Shown here one piece after another: positions 21,700 through 32,852 of a stretch of 64,000 nt of DNA. Positions within the stretch are counted from its first letter, which is position 1; the number at the start of each line of letters is the position of its first letter. Made by a program: the position numbers and the translations under genes. A model generated the notes under the pieces. That model ran no database searches. It worked only from the letters and a program-made list of their open reading frames with translations, and was not told the origin of the DNA. Origin of the DNA: Catonia carolina (lineage: Eukaryota; Arthropoda; Insecta; Hemiptera; Achilidae); NCBI GenBank assembly GCA_035578175.1, contig JAQMRL010000003.1, forward strand, positions 92,792,469-92,856,468, read 5' to 3'.

Positions 21700-22420
21700 A
21701 CTATAAGCCGGTAATCCCAGACTAAAAGTTCATCCTTATCATGCCCCAAAGTAACCACGTTAGATTGCTACGTTAGATTGCTAATAACCCAGATAAGATT
21801 AGGCAAAAAATTTATTTCTTACTGAAAGATTCGCTAATTATCAATTTTCGATACTTCGCTTTTACAAAACAAATCAATTTATTTCTAATCAGTGATCTTT
21901 CAGCTAATTACAATTAATTTATTGTATTAGCTTATTCATTTAAAGAAAATAAATAATTGTTTACGTTGATAATTAATAATTAATTTTTAGTATATTTCAA
22001 TAGGTAAATTTGTTATCCGCCGAATAATTATCGTTCATTTTGCCAAACAAATGCAAATTAATTGTGTTTGTGTAATGGGATAAATAGGAAGATATTTTTC
22101 AATGAATTTCGGACCATTAATATTAATTAATGAAGTATTGAAGGTAGGAAATTCAGAATATATTTTAATAAATTTCTGTTTCGCTTATCCGACTCCAACC
22201 ATGTGTTAGAACGTTAATAGCCTTTTATGAGGTAATATTATGCGTATAACGTAGCAATTCCTCATTCACCTGACTGCATCCTAATACCTTAAATTGCGTC
22301 GTTATTAACGGCAAGAATTAGTAATCATATTATTAATATTGTAACTCATTCAACGCAGCAGTTAAAGCGAATCATAAGCAATTAAAAGATTATTACCCCA
22401 AAATAATTTGAATTAAATAA
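21700..22420. other. Unassigned stretch
   Basis: AT-rich with a short duplication ACGTTAGATTGCT at 21759-21782. No gene. Confidence 0.3.
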
Positions 22421-22424
22421 TGTT

Positions 22425-22550
22425 GGGTTCGAATCCCACTCAGGCACGGCATTTTCATACATTATAAAATTTAATTTCATCATTCACAGTTACAACCCAA
22501 CGTCGTTGCTAATGACTACAGTAGTTGATGTGTCGTTAAATAAACAAAGG
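22425..22550 (+). mobile_element. tRNA-derived SINE-B, 5'-truncated
   Basis: Begins with a perfect Pol III B box (GGGTTCGAATCCCAC) and ends CAGTAGTTGATGTGTCGTTA AATAAAC, the 3' block shared by the other SINE-B copies (23050, 48772, 50505). The A-box half is missing. Confidence 0.65.
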
Positions 22551-23049
22551 AAAAAATGTCTTGTTTTTTTTTGTTTATTACTATGCAATAATAATTATAT
22601 TCGTGTATTTATTGGAACAAGAATTTTGCTTTATGTATTTCTTAGCTCCTGCAGACATTGTAGAATTTCTTTGTGCCACCTATTAGAATCTTTATCAATT
22701 CTTGAATTCTTTTTCATAAGACCTATTTTTTGGACCCATACAGTTCACTCTTGTTTACCTTTTACATCCCTTTTACTTAAGCGGTTAGATACCCAACACA
22801 CGTAAATCAACAATTAAGAGCTCTAAACTGCACTACACTGCAAAATGGAAGAACTGGGAATTTTATTTCCCACTAAGGTTTGGAAATTACTCCACGTTAA
22901 AACTCATTCAAACCGTAATCTACAGTTTTCAATAATATTCAAAGTTAATACGTCTTTAAATAAACCAAACAGAAAATTAAACACAATTAACAATTTGGTA
23001 AGTATTACAATTTTATTTTAATATTGAAGTCAAACGATTTAATAAATAC

Positions 23050-23210
23050 GACATAGCGCGCTAGCCTACAACGTGAAAGTCCCGGATTCGATTGCCGACT
23101 GGGGTCTTGAAATTTTCATAAATTCATAACCCACTGTACTAGATACATAACCCGCCGTAGTTGCTAATAATCAAGCAGTTGATGCGACATTTAAATAAAC
23201 TAAAACAAAA
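23050..23210 (+). mobile_element. tRNA-derived SINE-B
   Basis: tRNA-like head with AGCGCGCTAGCCTACAACG and B box GGATTCGATTGCC, a ~80-bp body, and 3' block GCAGTTGATGCGACATTTAA. Only about 160 bp in length, as expected for a simple tRNA-derived SINE. Confidence 0.68.
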
Positions 23211-24239
23211 TTACGATTCATTTACTTATAACGGTAGTTAATTATGTGTTCAAATTTTAAATATAAAAATTCATATTTAAAAACAATAAATGTATATTAA
23301 ATTTAGTCAAGATGAAAATGGTATTAACTCGTTTGACAAATTGAAGATCGATTCAAGACGAACGGTATTATAAGCCTTAGATAGCCTGGTCTATTAGTCC
23401 TAAAGAATGGAAGAGTTTAAGAGTCCGCAACATGAAAAACCCATCACCTACATTAGAATGTTGCAAAAAAGTAAAGTAAAATTCTTCTTTTATTTTCTCT
23501 AGAAAACCGTTGCATTTGAGTATCCATATATTGTAGATGAAATCCTAGGTCATAGAAGACTATAAACTCTATTACTCTTCCCACTTTCCAGCATCATCTT
23601 TCTTAGAAATACTATCAGTGAATTTTCTTGTATAAACTAGAGTATGCAGTTGTGTGAATTAGGTGATAATTCACGATTTGTAAGATAACGCTCACGGTAA
23701 GTAAACTCTCGCGCTCGTTATATTCAATTTCAAAATTGACTTCCTCGAATGAAGATCAATAAATTCCATGTTTGTTGAAAACAATTTATTATTTATTTAT
23801 TATTATTTTATTCAGATAAAAATAAACTCAATTTACTACTACGTAAACTTATTACTGTGGTACAATTACACCAAATCTCACTTTTACTTAGACAAACTTT
23901 AAGTTACTTAATTATTTATTTAGCTGAAAAATACGGTTTTAAGTTAAAAATGGCAAAACATGAAATTTTCCGATTAGGTAAAAGAATTACTACAATGATG
24001 TCTGCTGCACTATCCCGTCATTTGTTTACTCTTCTAATCATTAGCGAAAAAGTTATTAGCGCAAAAATTGCTTCCTATTGATTAACTGGAGCTTTCTAAA
24101 TGATTTTAGATTGATTCATGTAGCAGTTTTGTGGCAAAAGTCACCGCCCTATCGATATAATATGGCCTATATTTTATAACGATTCATTTGGTCTTATATT
24201 TCTTTGTTTGATCCCTAATGTACAACCTCATGACCCAAT
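23211..24239. other. Unassigned stretch
   Basis: AT-rich. A 74-codon plus-strand ORF at 23857-24081 has no recognised motif. Confidence 0.3.
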
Positions 24240-24478
24240 GAGAAAAAGAATGATGTGTATGACGTGTAGTCTTGTACAGACTCAGGTCGATCATCCTGAG
24301 AGAGTATGATTAATTAACACCACCCATCAAAGAACACTGGTAACTTCTCTCTGGTATTCAAATCCGTATGAAAGTAACTACCTTTACTAGGATTTTAACC
24401 AGAAACTTTTGTCTCCCAAAATCAGTTGTTAAACAGCTGACTTGCAGTGACAACTTTACCTCTAGACCGACCCGGGGG
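24240..24478 (-). mobile_element. tRNA-derived SINE-C
   Basis: On the minus strand the head reads CGGTCTAGAGGTAAAG (A-box region), then GCTGTTTAACAACTGATTTTG and a B-box-like GGTTAAAATCCTAGTAAAGG. The body contains GAATACCAGAGAGAAG, GTGTTCTTTGATGGGTGG and the 3' part GATCGACCTGAGTCTGTACA AGACTACACG. This order fits a tRNA-related SINE type I have seen in several insects, although I cannot name the family. Diverged copy. Confidence 0.7.
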
Positions 24479-24499
24479 GTCTTATTATATTTGAAGAAA

Positions 24500-24780
24500 T
24501 TTTAGTATTTTGAAATGTCTCTAGTTGTGAGTTACAAGGTAATGACAGTCCCAGTCCTTCTTTTTGGTAGTGAGTCATGGGTTACCACGAAACGCCAAGA
24601 AATAGGATCCAAGCAGCTGAAATGAGGTTTTTGAGAAGGATGAATGGTTGCTCGAGGCTGGATCTAATACATAACGAGGAAATTGGATCTGAGTTATAGT
24701 TAGGTGTATTTAGTCTGAATGAGAAAGTGGAGGATATATCGTTGTAAATGGAATAAAGAAAAAGAATTGAAAAGTAATGA
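24500..24780 (+). pseudogene. RTE-type LINE reverse transcriptase C-terminal fragment
   Basis: Frames near 24530-24720 decode to YKVMTVPVLLFGSESWVTTK and RIQAAEMRFLRRMNGCSRLD with a frame change between them, then IHNEEIGSEL. These match the block that follows the RT core in insect endonuclease-RT LINEs (compare VPTLLYSSETWVPSKREESR at 39.6 kb). Truncated at both ends. Confidence 0.7.
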
Positions 24781-25539
24781 AATAAAAATTTAATGAAACT
24801 ATAAATTTTAAATTAATTAAACAAAAATTGATGTTATATAAATTGAATTGATTTTGTTGACATAGTTTTATAACTATTGATGATACTGTAAATATAATTC
24901 TAATTACGTTAATGACTTTACTGGTATTAAATATTGCAATATATAAATGTTGATCTAAAAATATTTAAATTTTATTAATATTTTTTAATGAGCTCAATCA
25001 TAAATTAAGAGGTTTTTATTGTTACGATTTATTCTTTACTTCTTGCAGTCTTCTAGTTGGCTTCTTGTCTATCCATTGATTGGGAATCAAATATAGCATC
25101 GAACCATTGTTGCATTGGTTTTATACTCGTAGTGTTTAACAAATTCCTTTAAGTTTTCATCTGCATACTTTAAAATGATCAAATTGTTGCAGTTGTTGAT
25201 TACAGAATTAAAATAAATCTTCATGTTCTTGTATTTTTTTTAATTCTTTGTTAATTGGTTCAAATTACTTATTTAAATACTTTCTTTTGTTTTCTTGCTT
25301 TAACTTTAATGAAATTGGATATTTGGCATCTGGAATATTTATTTATAATTTTATATTTTCTTCTTACAATCAGGTTCATATATTTAGTGTTGATAGAATA
25401 ATTTTACTTTTGTTAGAAACTATTTATTTTAATGATTAAAATTATGATAATTTAAAATGATTTCTTTGAATTCTTTAAGAATTGACTTATTAAACTTGAC
25501 CTTAGATCAATGATATTCTGGAGCATAGACTGCTATTCT
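24781..25539. other. Unassigned AT-rich stretch
   Basis: No feature recognised. Confidence 0.3.
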
Positions 25540-25800
25540 ACAAGAAGTACCGCAATCTATGTAGACAACATTAGGAACGGATGCTAGAAGAGATAATACC
25601 CTTCAAAGTTACGGAATATGTCCCAGTTCGACGAAGGGAGGTGGGAAGACCTCGAAAAAGATGGCAGTACTAGAAATGTACAGGCTGGAATATCTCGTGT
25701 TTGTGTATATGTGTAGGATTGTTTGTGAGTTCAGAACAAACTTATGCCCAATCCTTGCGAAGAAGAAGAAGGAGAAGGAGAAGAAGAAATAGATGAAGAA
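25540..25800 (+). pseudogene. RTE-type LINE 3' terminus with GAA-rich tail
   Basis: Decodes to VPVRRREVGRPRKRWQY, matching the GR..VGRPRKRW motif at the end of RTE-type proteins. About 80 bp later comes GAGTTCAGAACAAAC...CCAATCCTTGCG and a GAAGAAGAAGGA tail, the same 3' end as at 39.9 and 62.2 kb. Confidence 0.68.
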
Positions 25801-26389
25801 GAAATATCTCTAAAATAAAAAAGTAAACAAGGACGAGTATTTCATCTTTTGCAATTTTCTTATGTTGTGTTCATCAATCAGCAAAATCGAATAATATTCA
25901 GATATAAGAATATTTTTCAAGTTTGGAACATAAATAATTTGAAATTATTTTAGAATGTAGGATATGTATGTTCACTGTTTACACAATACGATACGAGATA
26001 ACGGAATGAAAGTGAAATGAGTTATTGATTGTACAGATTGAATTTAATCCGGACTGTGTACGCATACTGATGCGAATGTGTTAGCCCCACTGCTACTATT
26101 GCTACTGAACTTCACCTAGTTCGTTGAACACTAGGTAGGCAGATAGGATTCTACTATGCTGAAATGTTATCATAGGATAATTAGTTTACAATCCCTGCCT
26201 AACACGGTAGCCTAACAAACTCAACTCCACCGTACTTTGTACGGTACAGTTTCTTGTATTGAACGTAGGAAACACACCACTGTATTCAACCTTTGTTCTA
26301 CGCACGTCCATTAAACCTTCAAATACAAATACATGGTTGTTTTACTTACAAGACAAGAGAAAAATTTCTAGCAGCTCTGTTAAGGAGTA
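25801..26389. other. Unassigned stretch
   Basis: No feature recognised. Confidence 0.3.
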
Positions 26390-26620
26390 TAAAATAAGGA
26401 AGTAACTGACAACAAAAAAGCAGAAAACCAGAAGAAAGATAGGGGAAAAGGTTGTGATATAGAAGAAAGAATAAATAAGAAGAATAAAGAATTAAAAAGA
26501 AGATAACCAGGAGGAAAAAGAAAAGGAAATAGAAAGATGGAAGAAGAAAAAAATGCCTGTTGAAGGAAAAGAAAACGAAGCAAAAATGGATGAGAAAGAA
26601 AAAAGTAAAAATGCAAAAAA
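26390..26620. repeat. Purine-rich tract
   Basis: About 230 bases that are mostly A and G on the plus strand, with units such as AGAAGAAAGAATAAATAAG. A minus-strand ORF through it encodes only F, L and S runs. A second tract of similar character is at 28010-28190. Confidence 0.7.
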
Positions 26621-26795
26621 TTAGTTAAGTAAATATGAGAGCACTATAATGTGCGCCATATCATTTTAAGTTTGAAGGACGATGGAGTTAGTTATAGTAT
26701 TGTCAGAACGCAATTTCCATGTGTTACTTGTAAGATTACCTGACTCACAAAAGCACGTGAGCACATTAAAACTACAGTATATATCTATTGTCGCC

Positions 26796-26870
26796 GACCG
26801 GGGCCGACGACACGTGGCAAAACCTTGTATGGAAAATTGGTGGCCCTGAAAGGGCCGTTAAATTGTGTTG
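26796..26870. repeat. Fragment of the stem-loop block at 43.4 kb
   Basis: It matches 43436-43516 in order: GTCGCCGACCGGGGCCGACG, AACCTTG, AAAATTGGTGGCCCTGAAAG and GGCCGTTAAATT. It carries one stem-loop (26842-26856) with perfect five- to six-base arms and a loop one base shorter. It runs directly into a SINE. Confidence 0.75.
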
Positions 26871-26874
26871 GTGT

Positions 26875-27228
26875 CTGGTTTGAACTTGTAGAGGTTTTAC
26901 TAAGTAAAACGAGGAGTGAGGGGGTTTACCATGAGCGGAAAAGTACACTTATCAGCATGCCGGGCCCTCTCAAAAGCATATATTTTCCACTCTGCAAATG
27001 ACACCTTCACTTTATTTACCACAGGGTCTGGCTGTATAATGAAATTCATTACTTTCAGAGGAGATTACTCTGATTAGTGTCTTTTACATCTCTACCTATT
27101 CAGTTCTTAAATGATTCAGTCATTTAATTGGCTGACCATGAGATAAGAAACAGAACTATTTATTTTAGCCCTGCAACAAACACATTGAGTGTAAATAATT
27201 TGACACTCCACCTGTCTGTTATGGGCAG
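26875..27228 (-). mobile_element. CAA-tailed SINE lacking its tail
   Basis: Minus-oriented copy whose 5' end is near 27228 (ATGGGCAG on the plus strand). The 3' tail is replaced at 26875 by the stem-loop fragment. It forms the left half of a head-to-head pair with the copy at 27297. Confidence 0.87.
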
Positions 27229-27282
27229 AAGGTAATACTGGTAATACCTTAAGGTAATACCAGTATTACTTAGAAAGGTAAT
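27229..27282. repeat. Short inverted spacer between two SINEs
   Basis: GTAATACTGGTA at ~27232 pairs with TACCAGTATTAC at ~27260; GGTAATACTGG occurs again at 27277. It can form a small hairpin between the SINE copies. Confidence 0.65.
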
Positions 27283-27296
27283 ACTGGTCTGTTATG

Positions 27297-27694
27297 CCCA
27301 AAACGGGCAGGTGGAGTGTTATTTTAATTGCACTCTGTCTGTTTGGTCCAGGGCTAAAAAAATAGTTCTGTTTTTTATTACATAGTCAGCCACTTATATG
27401 ACTGAACTATTTAAGAACAGAAGAGGTAGAGGTGTACTGTGACACTAATCAGAGTTATCTCCTCTGAGAGTAATGAATTTCACTATGCAGCCAGACCCTG
27501 TGGTGAATGAAGTGAAGGTGTCATTTGCAGGGTGGAAAGTGAGTGCTCTTCGGAGGGCCTGGCATGCTGATAAGCATACTCTTCCAACTCAGTGAGGAAG
27601 GCAATGGTAAACCACCTTACTCCTCGTTTTTACTTAGTAAAACCTCTAGAGGTTCAAACCAGCCTTTCGGCTGTTGACCTAAACAACAACAACA
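27297..27694 (+). mobile_element. CAA-tailed SINE, full length with 14-bp target-site duplication
   Basis: The best-defined copy. Flanked by ACTGGTCTGTTATG at 27283-27296 and 27695-27708. 398 bp, starts CCCAAAACGGGCAGGTGGAG and ends CCTAAACAACAACAACA. Lacks an ORF. A sequence resembling a B box (GGTTCAAACC) lies near the 3' end, too far from the start for an ordinary tRNA promoter, so the head type is unclear. Confidence 0.93.
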
Positions 27695-27708
27695 ACTGGT
27701 CTGTTATG

Positions 27709-28009
27709 GGCAGAAGAAAATAATACTGGTAATTATCAGAATATATCTAGGCATAAAATGAGTCAAAGCATAATTTTTGAAAAGAGCGGTTATTCTTTGT
27801 CCCAATTAATTTGCACAGTATAGTATAGTTCTGTTTTAATTTCCAGTTTATTATAGAGTTTTGTATTTATAGTTGTTTGAAATAATCTTTGAGTACTTTT
27901 ATTCATCCGTATATACGGCAACGCTGGAAAATGAGGGACGAGGTTGAGCTGTTAGTAATGCTAGGCGTAGAAGCTCACAATGATATTACGTACATTCTAG
28001 TAGTTGAAA
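27709..28009. other. Unassigned stretch
   Basis: Starts with a partial copy of the flank of the 26875 SINE (ATGGGCAGAAG, AATACTGGTAAT); nothing else recognised. Confidence 0.35.
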
Positions 28010-28190
28010 AGTCGATGGAGGAGAAAGAGTAAGACAATAAAGGAGGAGCGAAAGGAATAAAAGGTTGATAAAAATATAATGGAAGATAAGGAGAGGGAGA
28101 TGGGAAAAGAGGAGGGAAAGGTAGGTAAGGTTGTGAGAGAGGAGAATAAAATGGATGAGAAAGCGGAAAAGGAACAGAAGGAGTAAAACT
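28010..28190. repeat. Second purine-rich tract
   Basis: About 180 bases dominated by GGAGAAAG-type units on the plus strand, similar in composition to 26390-26620 and with shared short strings such as AAAATGGATGAGAAAG. Confidence 0.7.
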
Positions 28191-29464
28191 TTAAAGTAGA
28201 ATGGGCTTGTACCTTCTACTTAAAACAACAACTAACGATTATTACAACCGAAAGCAAAGTTATGTTGTCACTAACTTTAATGATAACAGTTTACAAATTA
28301 GAAGACTACTTTCGTAAATATGCTTTTGGACTTTAATTACAAAGGATTTAAATTTAAAACCTATAAGATTTTTATAGAAATGAATGTAAGGGAATCAAAA
28401 AATTTTATTGGTATGCCTATACCATCCGTAATATCTGATAATATCATCGAAAGTGGAGTTTAACTTCGCACTTCTCAGATGCAAACGCAGCATTAAAGTA
28501 CTGAATATTTTTCAACGTTTACAGAAGTTCTATTGCTATAAAAGTAGTTTTAAAAAGAATAGTTCGCATTGTAACAAAACTAAAATCACACAGTGAAAGA
28601 ACTCATTAGAACTTGTTACTGCCACCTATTTTAAAGTCACCTTCTTAGCTCTAATTAGAATACCACTGACGCTGGCGATAAACCCGCGAAAAGTCTGTGG
28701 GAAAATTTATTTTTAGACAAAACTAATATGATTAAAATATATATTCGTGGACACAATAAATTATTGAAGTCATAAATAAATACGATATATTATTATTGTT
28801 TGTATTGTAATACAAACAAGTGGGATATAATACGTCATATGACAGGGACACAGCGGCACTAAAGGATCGTTTCGCTCGTACCGAATCCCAAGTGATTTCT
28901 CTGCGTTATTGAGTCAAAGTTGAGTTATTCTGTGGCGTTGCCATATTTGGTATAACGTAAAAGGATTCACATTCTGACCTGGTACCGAACACGAAACGTT
29001 CAGTCATATACTCGTAATCCCTTAACAACTTAGGGTTTCATTTTCTAATATCCTTTGGGACAAACATACAGACAGATGTATTTAGAAAATGATAAAGATT
29101 TAAATTAAGTTTATGGAAGTTTCTGGGAAAAATCATTTTCATTTAGGTCTTGTGAACCGAAGTTTAGATCCTAATTATGATGTATTCTTTAATCTTCTTA
29201 ATAGATTAAATTTTTAAAGAAAATTTATATTTGATTGCTCCATTACACAGTGTACTTAAAGTATACTTTAACTTATTTTGTTCGAAATCATAAAGAATAT
29301 TTTTACACAAAGAAGTCCAAGCGGAAAAATCTGGCATTATTTCAGAAGCAACAAAAAACAGGATCCTATATGTCAAGAAAAAAGAAACACTTCAAAGTCA
29401 ATACAAAATCTAAACATATGTATGATAGTCATTTATGTTGTATTTGTGTGATCAATTTCAAGGT
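28191..29464. other. Unassigned stretch
   Basis: No feature recognised. Confidence 0.3.
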
Positions 29465-29633
29465 GAAATAAATAATTACTATACAGCTAAAAAGTTTGAC
29501 CCAATGGGATCATGGAGAATGTTTTCCAAACAATCATTTTTAAGGTGAAATAAATATCGGGGAAATAAATAATTACCATACAGCTAAAATGTTTGAGCCA
29601 ATGGGAGCATGGAGAATTTTTTCCAAACAATCA
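29465..29633. repeat. Tandem duplication of a 72-bp unit
   Basis: Units at 29465-29536 and 29562-29633 share GAAATAAATAATTAC, TACAGCTAAAA, CCAATGGGA and CCAAACAATCAT, with five or so substitutions and a 25-bp spacer that also contains GAAATAAATA. Confidence 0.85.
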
Positions 29634-30384
29634 TAAAGAGTGATTATTCTCATGTAACAATAAGAATGTTTCTTACGATTTTGTTGGTTTTTGTTAATTT
29701 GTACTTGGTGCCATTTACCTTTGTGTACAGCATTGTTTAATACAGAATTATAGGGCCGGGGCAAATAATTCAAACGAAGTTCGAATTATCAAAGGTTGGC
29801 ACTGTATTAGCATGTTTCGATGGGATACATTCAGCAATTTCTCAAAATTTTTAGGCCACCGCCCTTAAAGTAATGGAATTACCCGGACGTAGTTAAGGAT
29901 AATAGGGAGTTCAATATGTATTATCAGTTGAAAATTTCTAACTAGAGCATCAATTTGAATTACTTCACTATTAACGATGTCCAGCACTCTGAATGGAAGG
30001 TTAATGAGGTACAAATATACGTGTGAGAGTGTGTTGTATTGACCAATATTAATCATTGAATTTGAATTGACTGTCATCTGCAAACAGTGACGTCATTTAA
30101 TGAACCAATAAGGTTTATAAACATAATAGAGTACACCCAATTCCAAAATGTTTGTAGATTTGTGCCTTTGAGCAAAATATTATAGAACAAACTTAATAAC
30201 ACTTCATAGATATGTCTAATTAATTTGTATTATAGCAAACACATACTTTAGCACATCGATCCAACAATACGTGTAATTAGTGTACTCCAATACTAGATTA
30301 TAATGTCAGTACAATAATTATTATGGCATAAAATTGAATCTAGTATTAAATACATATATACGAAAATAAATTCTGATATCTATA
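29634..30384. other. Unassigned stretch
   Basis: No feature recognised; minus-strand ORFs at 29573-29773 and 29865-30083 have no known motif. Confidence 0.3.
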
Positions 30385-30602
30385 CTGGTATCACAATAAA
30401 TGTAATTGAGGTGATTTTTAAAAAAATCGTAAGAGCCGTTTTTGAGAAAATCAGAAATAAGTGGAAAATGATATGAATAAACTACTACTTCTCGTTGACC
30501 GATTTTGATTAAAATGTTTTTGTCAAGTCCTCTAGTGATATCTAACTTGAGTTTCAAGTTTCAAGTTCGTACGATGTTCCGTTCTTGAGATATTCTGACC
30601 AC

Positions 30603-30647
<45 letters not shown>

Positions 30648-30656
30648 TACGCACAC

Positions 30657-30704
<48 letters not shown>

Positions 30705-30850
30705 CAATCGCTAAAAACATGTTTTTTGGGTTCAGGGGTTCTGAAAACGTGTATATCCGGTAAAAACTTGATTTCTTAAAATGGACATGAAAACAATACT
30801 TTCCTTCCTATACGTACATTCATACAGGCAAGAGAAAGTAAAAATAATTA
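30385..30850 (+). repeat. Dispersed repeat R3 around a CA microsatellite
   Basis: Blocks AAAAAAATCGTAAGAGCCG, TTTTTGAGAAAAT, ACTACTACTTC, AATCGCTAAAAACATG, ATACGTACATT and CAGGCAAGAGAAA occur in reverse order and orientation at 57115-57400. The centre (30600-30700) is two long CA runs separated by CTATACG. It is probably the 3' part of an unnamed interspersed element. Confidence 0.75.
30600..30700. repeat. (CA)n microsatellite, interrupted
   Basis: Roughly 100 bp of CA units with CG interruptions and a CTATACG break. ORFs through it encode only His-Thr or Cys-Val runs. Confidence 0.95.
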
Positions 30851-31935
30851 CATTTTATTGTGCTACACTTTTCCTTACCAGTGGTCAGTATGCGGGACTT
30901 CCGAGTTCTCTTCCTCCCGGCCGAACCGACAGTTTTTCATCACAACTTTGTATCCTGTACTACTTGTATTAGGGTTAACGTAAAAACCTGGAAAATATAA
31001 AACCAAAAATGAAATTTCTCTTTTTGTCCTTTATATTAGCTTTTAACTATCAATCCTCGGATTGGTTAACAGCAAATTCCCATATCGTTCTTTTATTAGC
31101 TTTGAACTTCTATTTCCGGTAACTGTCACATACTCGTAACGCTGCAAATACTGCAACGAAGTATTCAATACTGCCTTTTACGTCTTCTATTGTTGTTTTT
31201 ATGGTGGTCTAATATCTAAAAATATTACCTTTCAATTCAGTTCTTTTCCTTAATACTTTTTCACTAGTGAACTCACAATCTATTTAATGTTAAGAATTTT
31301 CTTATTTTCTATAGCACCATATTTCCAGACTCCAGCTTCTTTTTATCCTCACTATCGACTGTCAGAGTTTAGTAAACAAATAGTACCAAATTTCATACAA
31401 ATCACTTTCTCCAAAATATAAATAATTTCGATGCCGTTAAAAGGATAAATAATAATTTTAATATTCAACAGTTAAGAAAATTAATATTAAAATTTTGTGG
31501 AAAACACTCTCACGACTTTCTCTTGACAATTTAATAATGACGAATAAAACCTATGTTTGTTCGCATTGAAATAAAAATAATATTAAACACAAGATCAATA
31601 TAATACGTAATACAGGAAATGCAGCTTTACAGAGGACAGTTCAATTCTAAAACTCTACATATTAAAATATTTATATAAATCTAATAGTTCAGTCCATGAG
31701 GTCAAAAAATGGTCACCCTATGTGTCTCCGACTATGTAAGTCTTTTACAGACATAAAATATGAATAGTTAACTATCCATTAACACATTAAACAAAAGTTT
31801 CCATTCAAAATTACTAAAAGAGTCCAGAAATATAGGCCTAAAAATTTTCACATCTACACCTACCACAAAATCCACAAAGAAGAATGAAAAATGCTGGAGT
31901 AGATCTTATATAAATTGATCTTATATAGATATCTA
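30851..31935. other. Unassigned stretch before the mariner
   Basis: AT-rich; no feature recognised. Confidence 0.3.
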
Positions 31936-32002
31936 TACGAGGTGTGGCTATTAAATAACGAGACTGACGTTGTAAAAAATTTTATTTTTATTTTATACAT
32001 AA

Positions 32003-32612
32003 TCACTTATTGTCACCTTCAATATACACTCCTTCACTATCCTGACAACGCTATATGCGAATTTTCCATTGTTGGAAACAGTGCTGGAAGTCATCTTCTG
32101 TCAGCTCCTTCAGGATACGTGCCGCTTTCTCTTTTGCAGCTTCCACAGACTCAAATCTTGTCCCTTTTAATGCAGATTTCACCTTAGGGAACAGGTAGAA
32201 GTCACATGGTGCAGAATCTGGTGAATAAGGTGGATTTTCTAACATTGAGATACTGTACTTGGCTGGGAACCTCTTGACAGATAACGCGGAATGAGCTGGC
32301 GCATTGTCTTGGTGGAGAACCCATGATTTGACCTTCCCATTACTGGGCGTTTTTTCCTTACTCTTTGACGTAGCTTAGAAAGTACCTCAAGGTAGTAATA
32401 TTGATTAATTGTTTGACCTTCAGGAACCCAGTGAGGGTACACAATCCCATGGATATATAAAAAAACAATCACCATTGCTTAAAATTTTTACTTGCTCATT
32501 CGAGCTTTTTTGCCTCTCGGTGAAGTTCGGCTCTTCCAGTGCATGGACTGGCTCTTCGTTTTCGGATCATAAGTAAAAAACCACGTTTTATCACACGTTA
32601 TTATCTTGTACC
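32003..32612 (-). pseudogene. Mariner transposase, C-terminal two thirds
   Basis: From high to low coordinates it decodes to ITCDKTWFFTYDPKTKSQS (normally GDETWF; the first catalytic Asp is kept in CDKTWF), then MVIVFLYIHGIVYPHWVPEG, a decayed HQDNAPAH region (second Asp) and SPDSAPCDFYLFPKVKSALK (third Asp), with frame breaks at ~32480 and ~32240. The N-terminal DNA-binding domain is missing. Related to the fragment at 11585. Confidence 0.88.
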
Positions 32613-32803
32613 TGTTTCCTAAGGTGAAATCTGCATTAAAAGGGACAAGATTTGAGTCTGTGGAAGCTGTAAAAAAGAAAGCGGCACGTGTCCTGAAGCA
32701 GCTGACAGAAGATGACTTCCAGCACTGTTTCCAACAATAGAAAATTCGCATGGAGCGTTATCAGGATAGAGAAGGAGTGTATATTGAAGGGGACAACAAG
32801 TGA
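32613..32803 (+). pseudogene. Inverted second copy of the mariner transposase C-terminus
   Basis: Starts abruptly at FPKVKSALKGTRFES and runs to YIEGDNK and TGA at 32801, then to the right inverted repeat. One internal stop (TAG near 32738). It is the reverse complement of the end at 32003-32190 with substitutions. Confidence 0.87.
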
Positions 32804-32852
32804 TTATGTATAAAATTAAAATAAATTTTTTTATAACGTCAGTCTCGTTATT

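Noticed and set aside
26380..26616. Minus-strand hydrophobic ORF as a membrane protein
   Set aside because: The F/L/S composition only reflects a purine-rich tract.
30532..30779. ORFs through the CA repeat on both strands
   Set aside because: Their products are His-Thr and Cys-Val repeats, an effect of the microsatellite.
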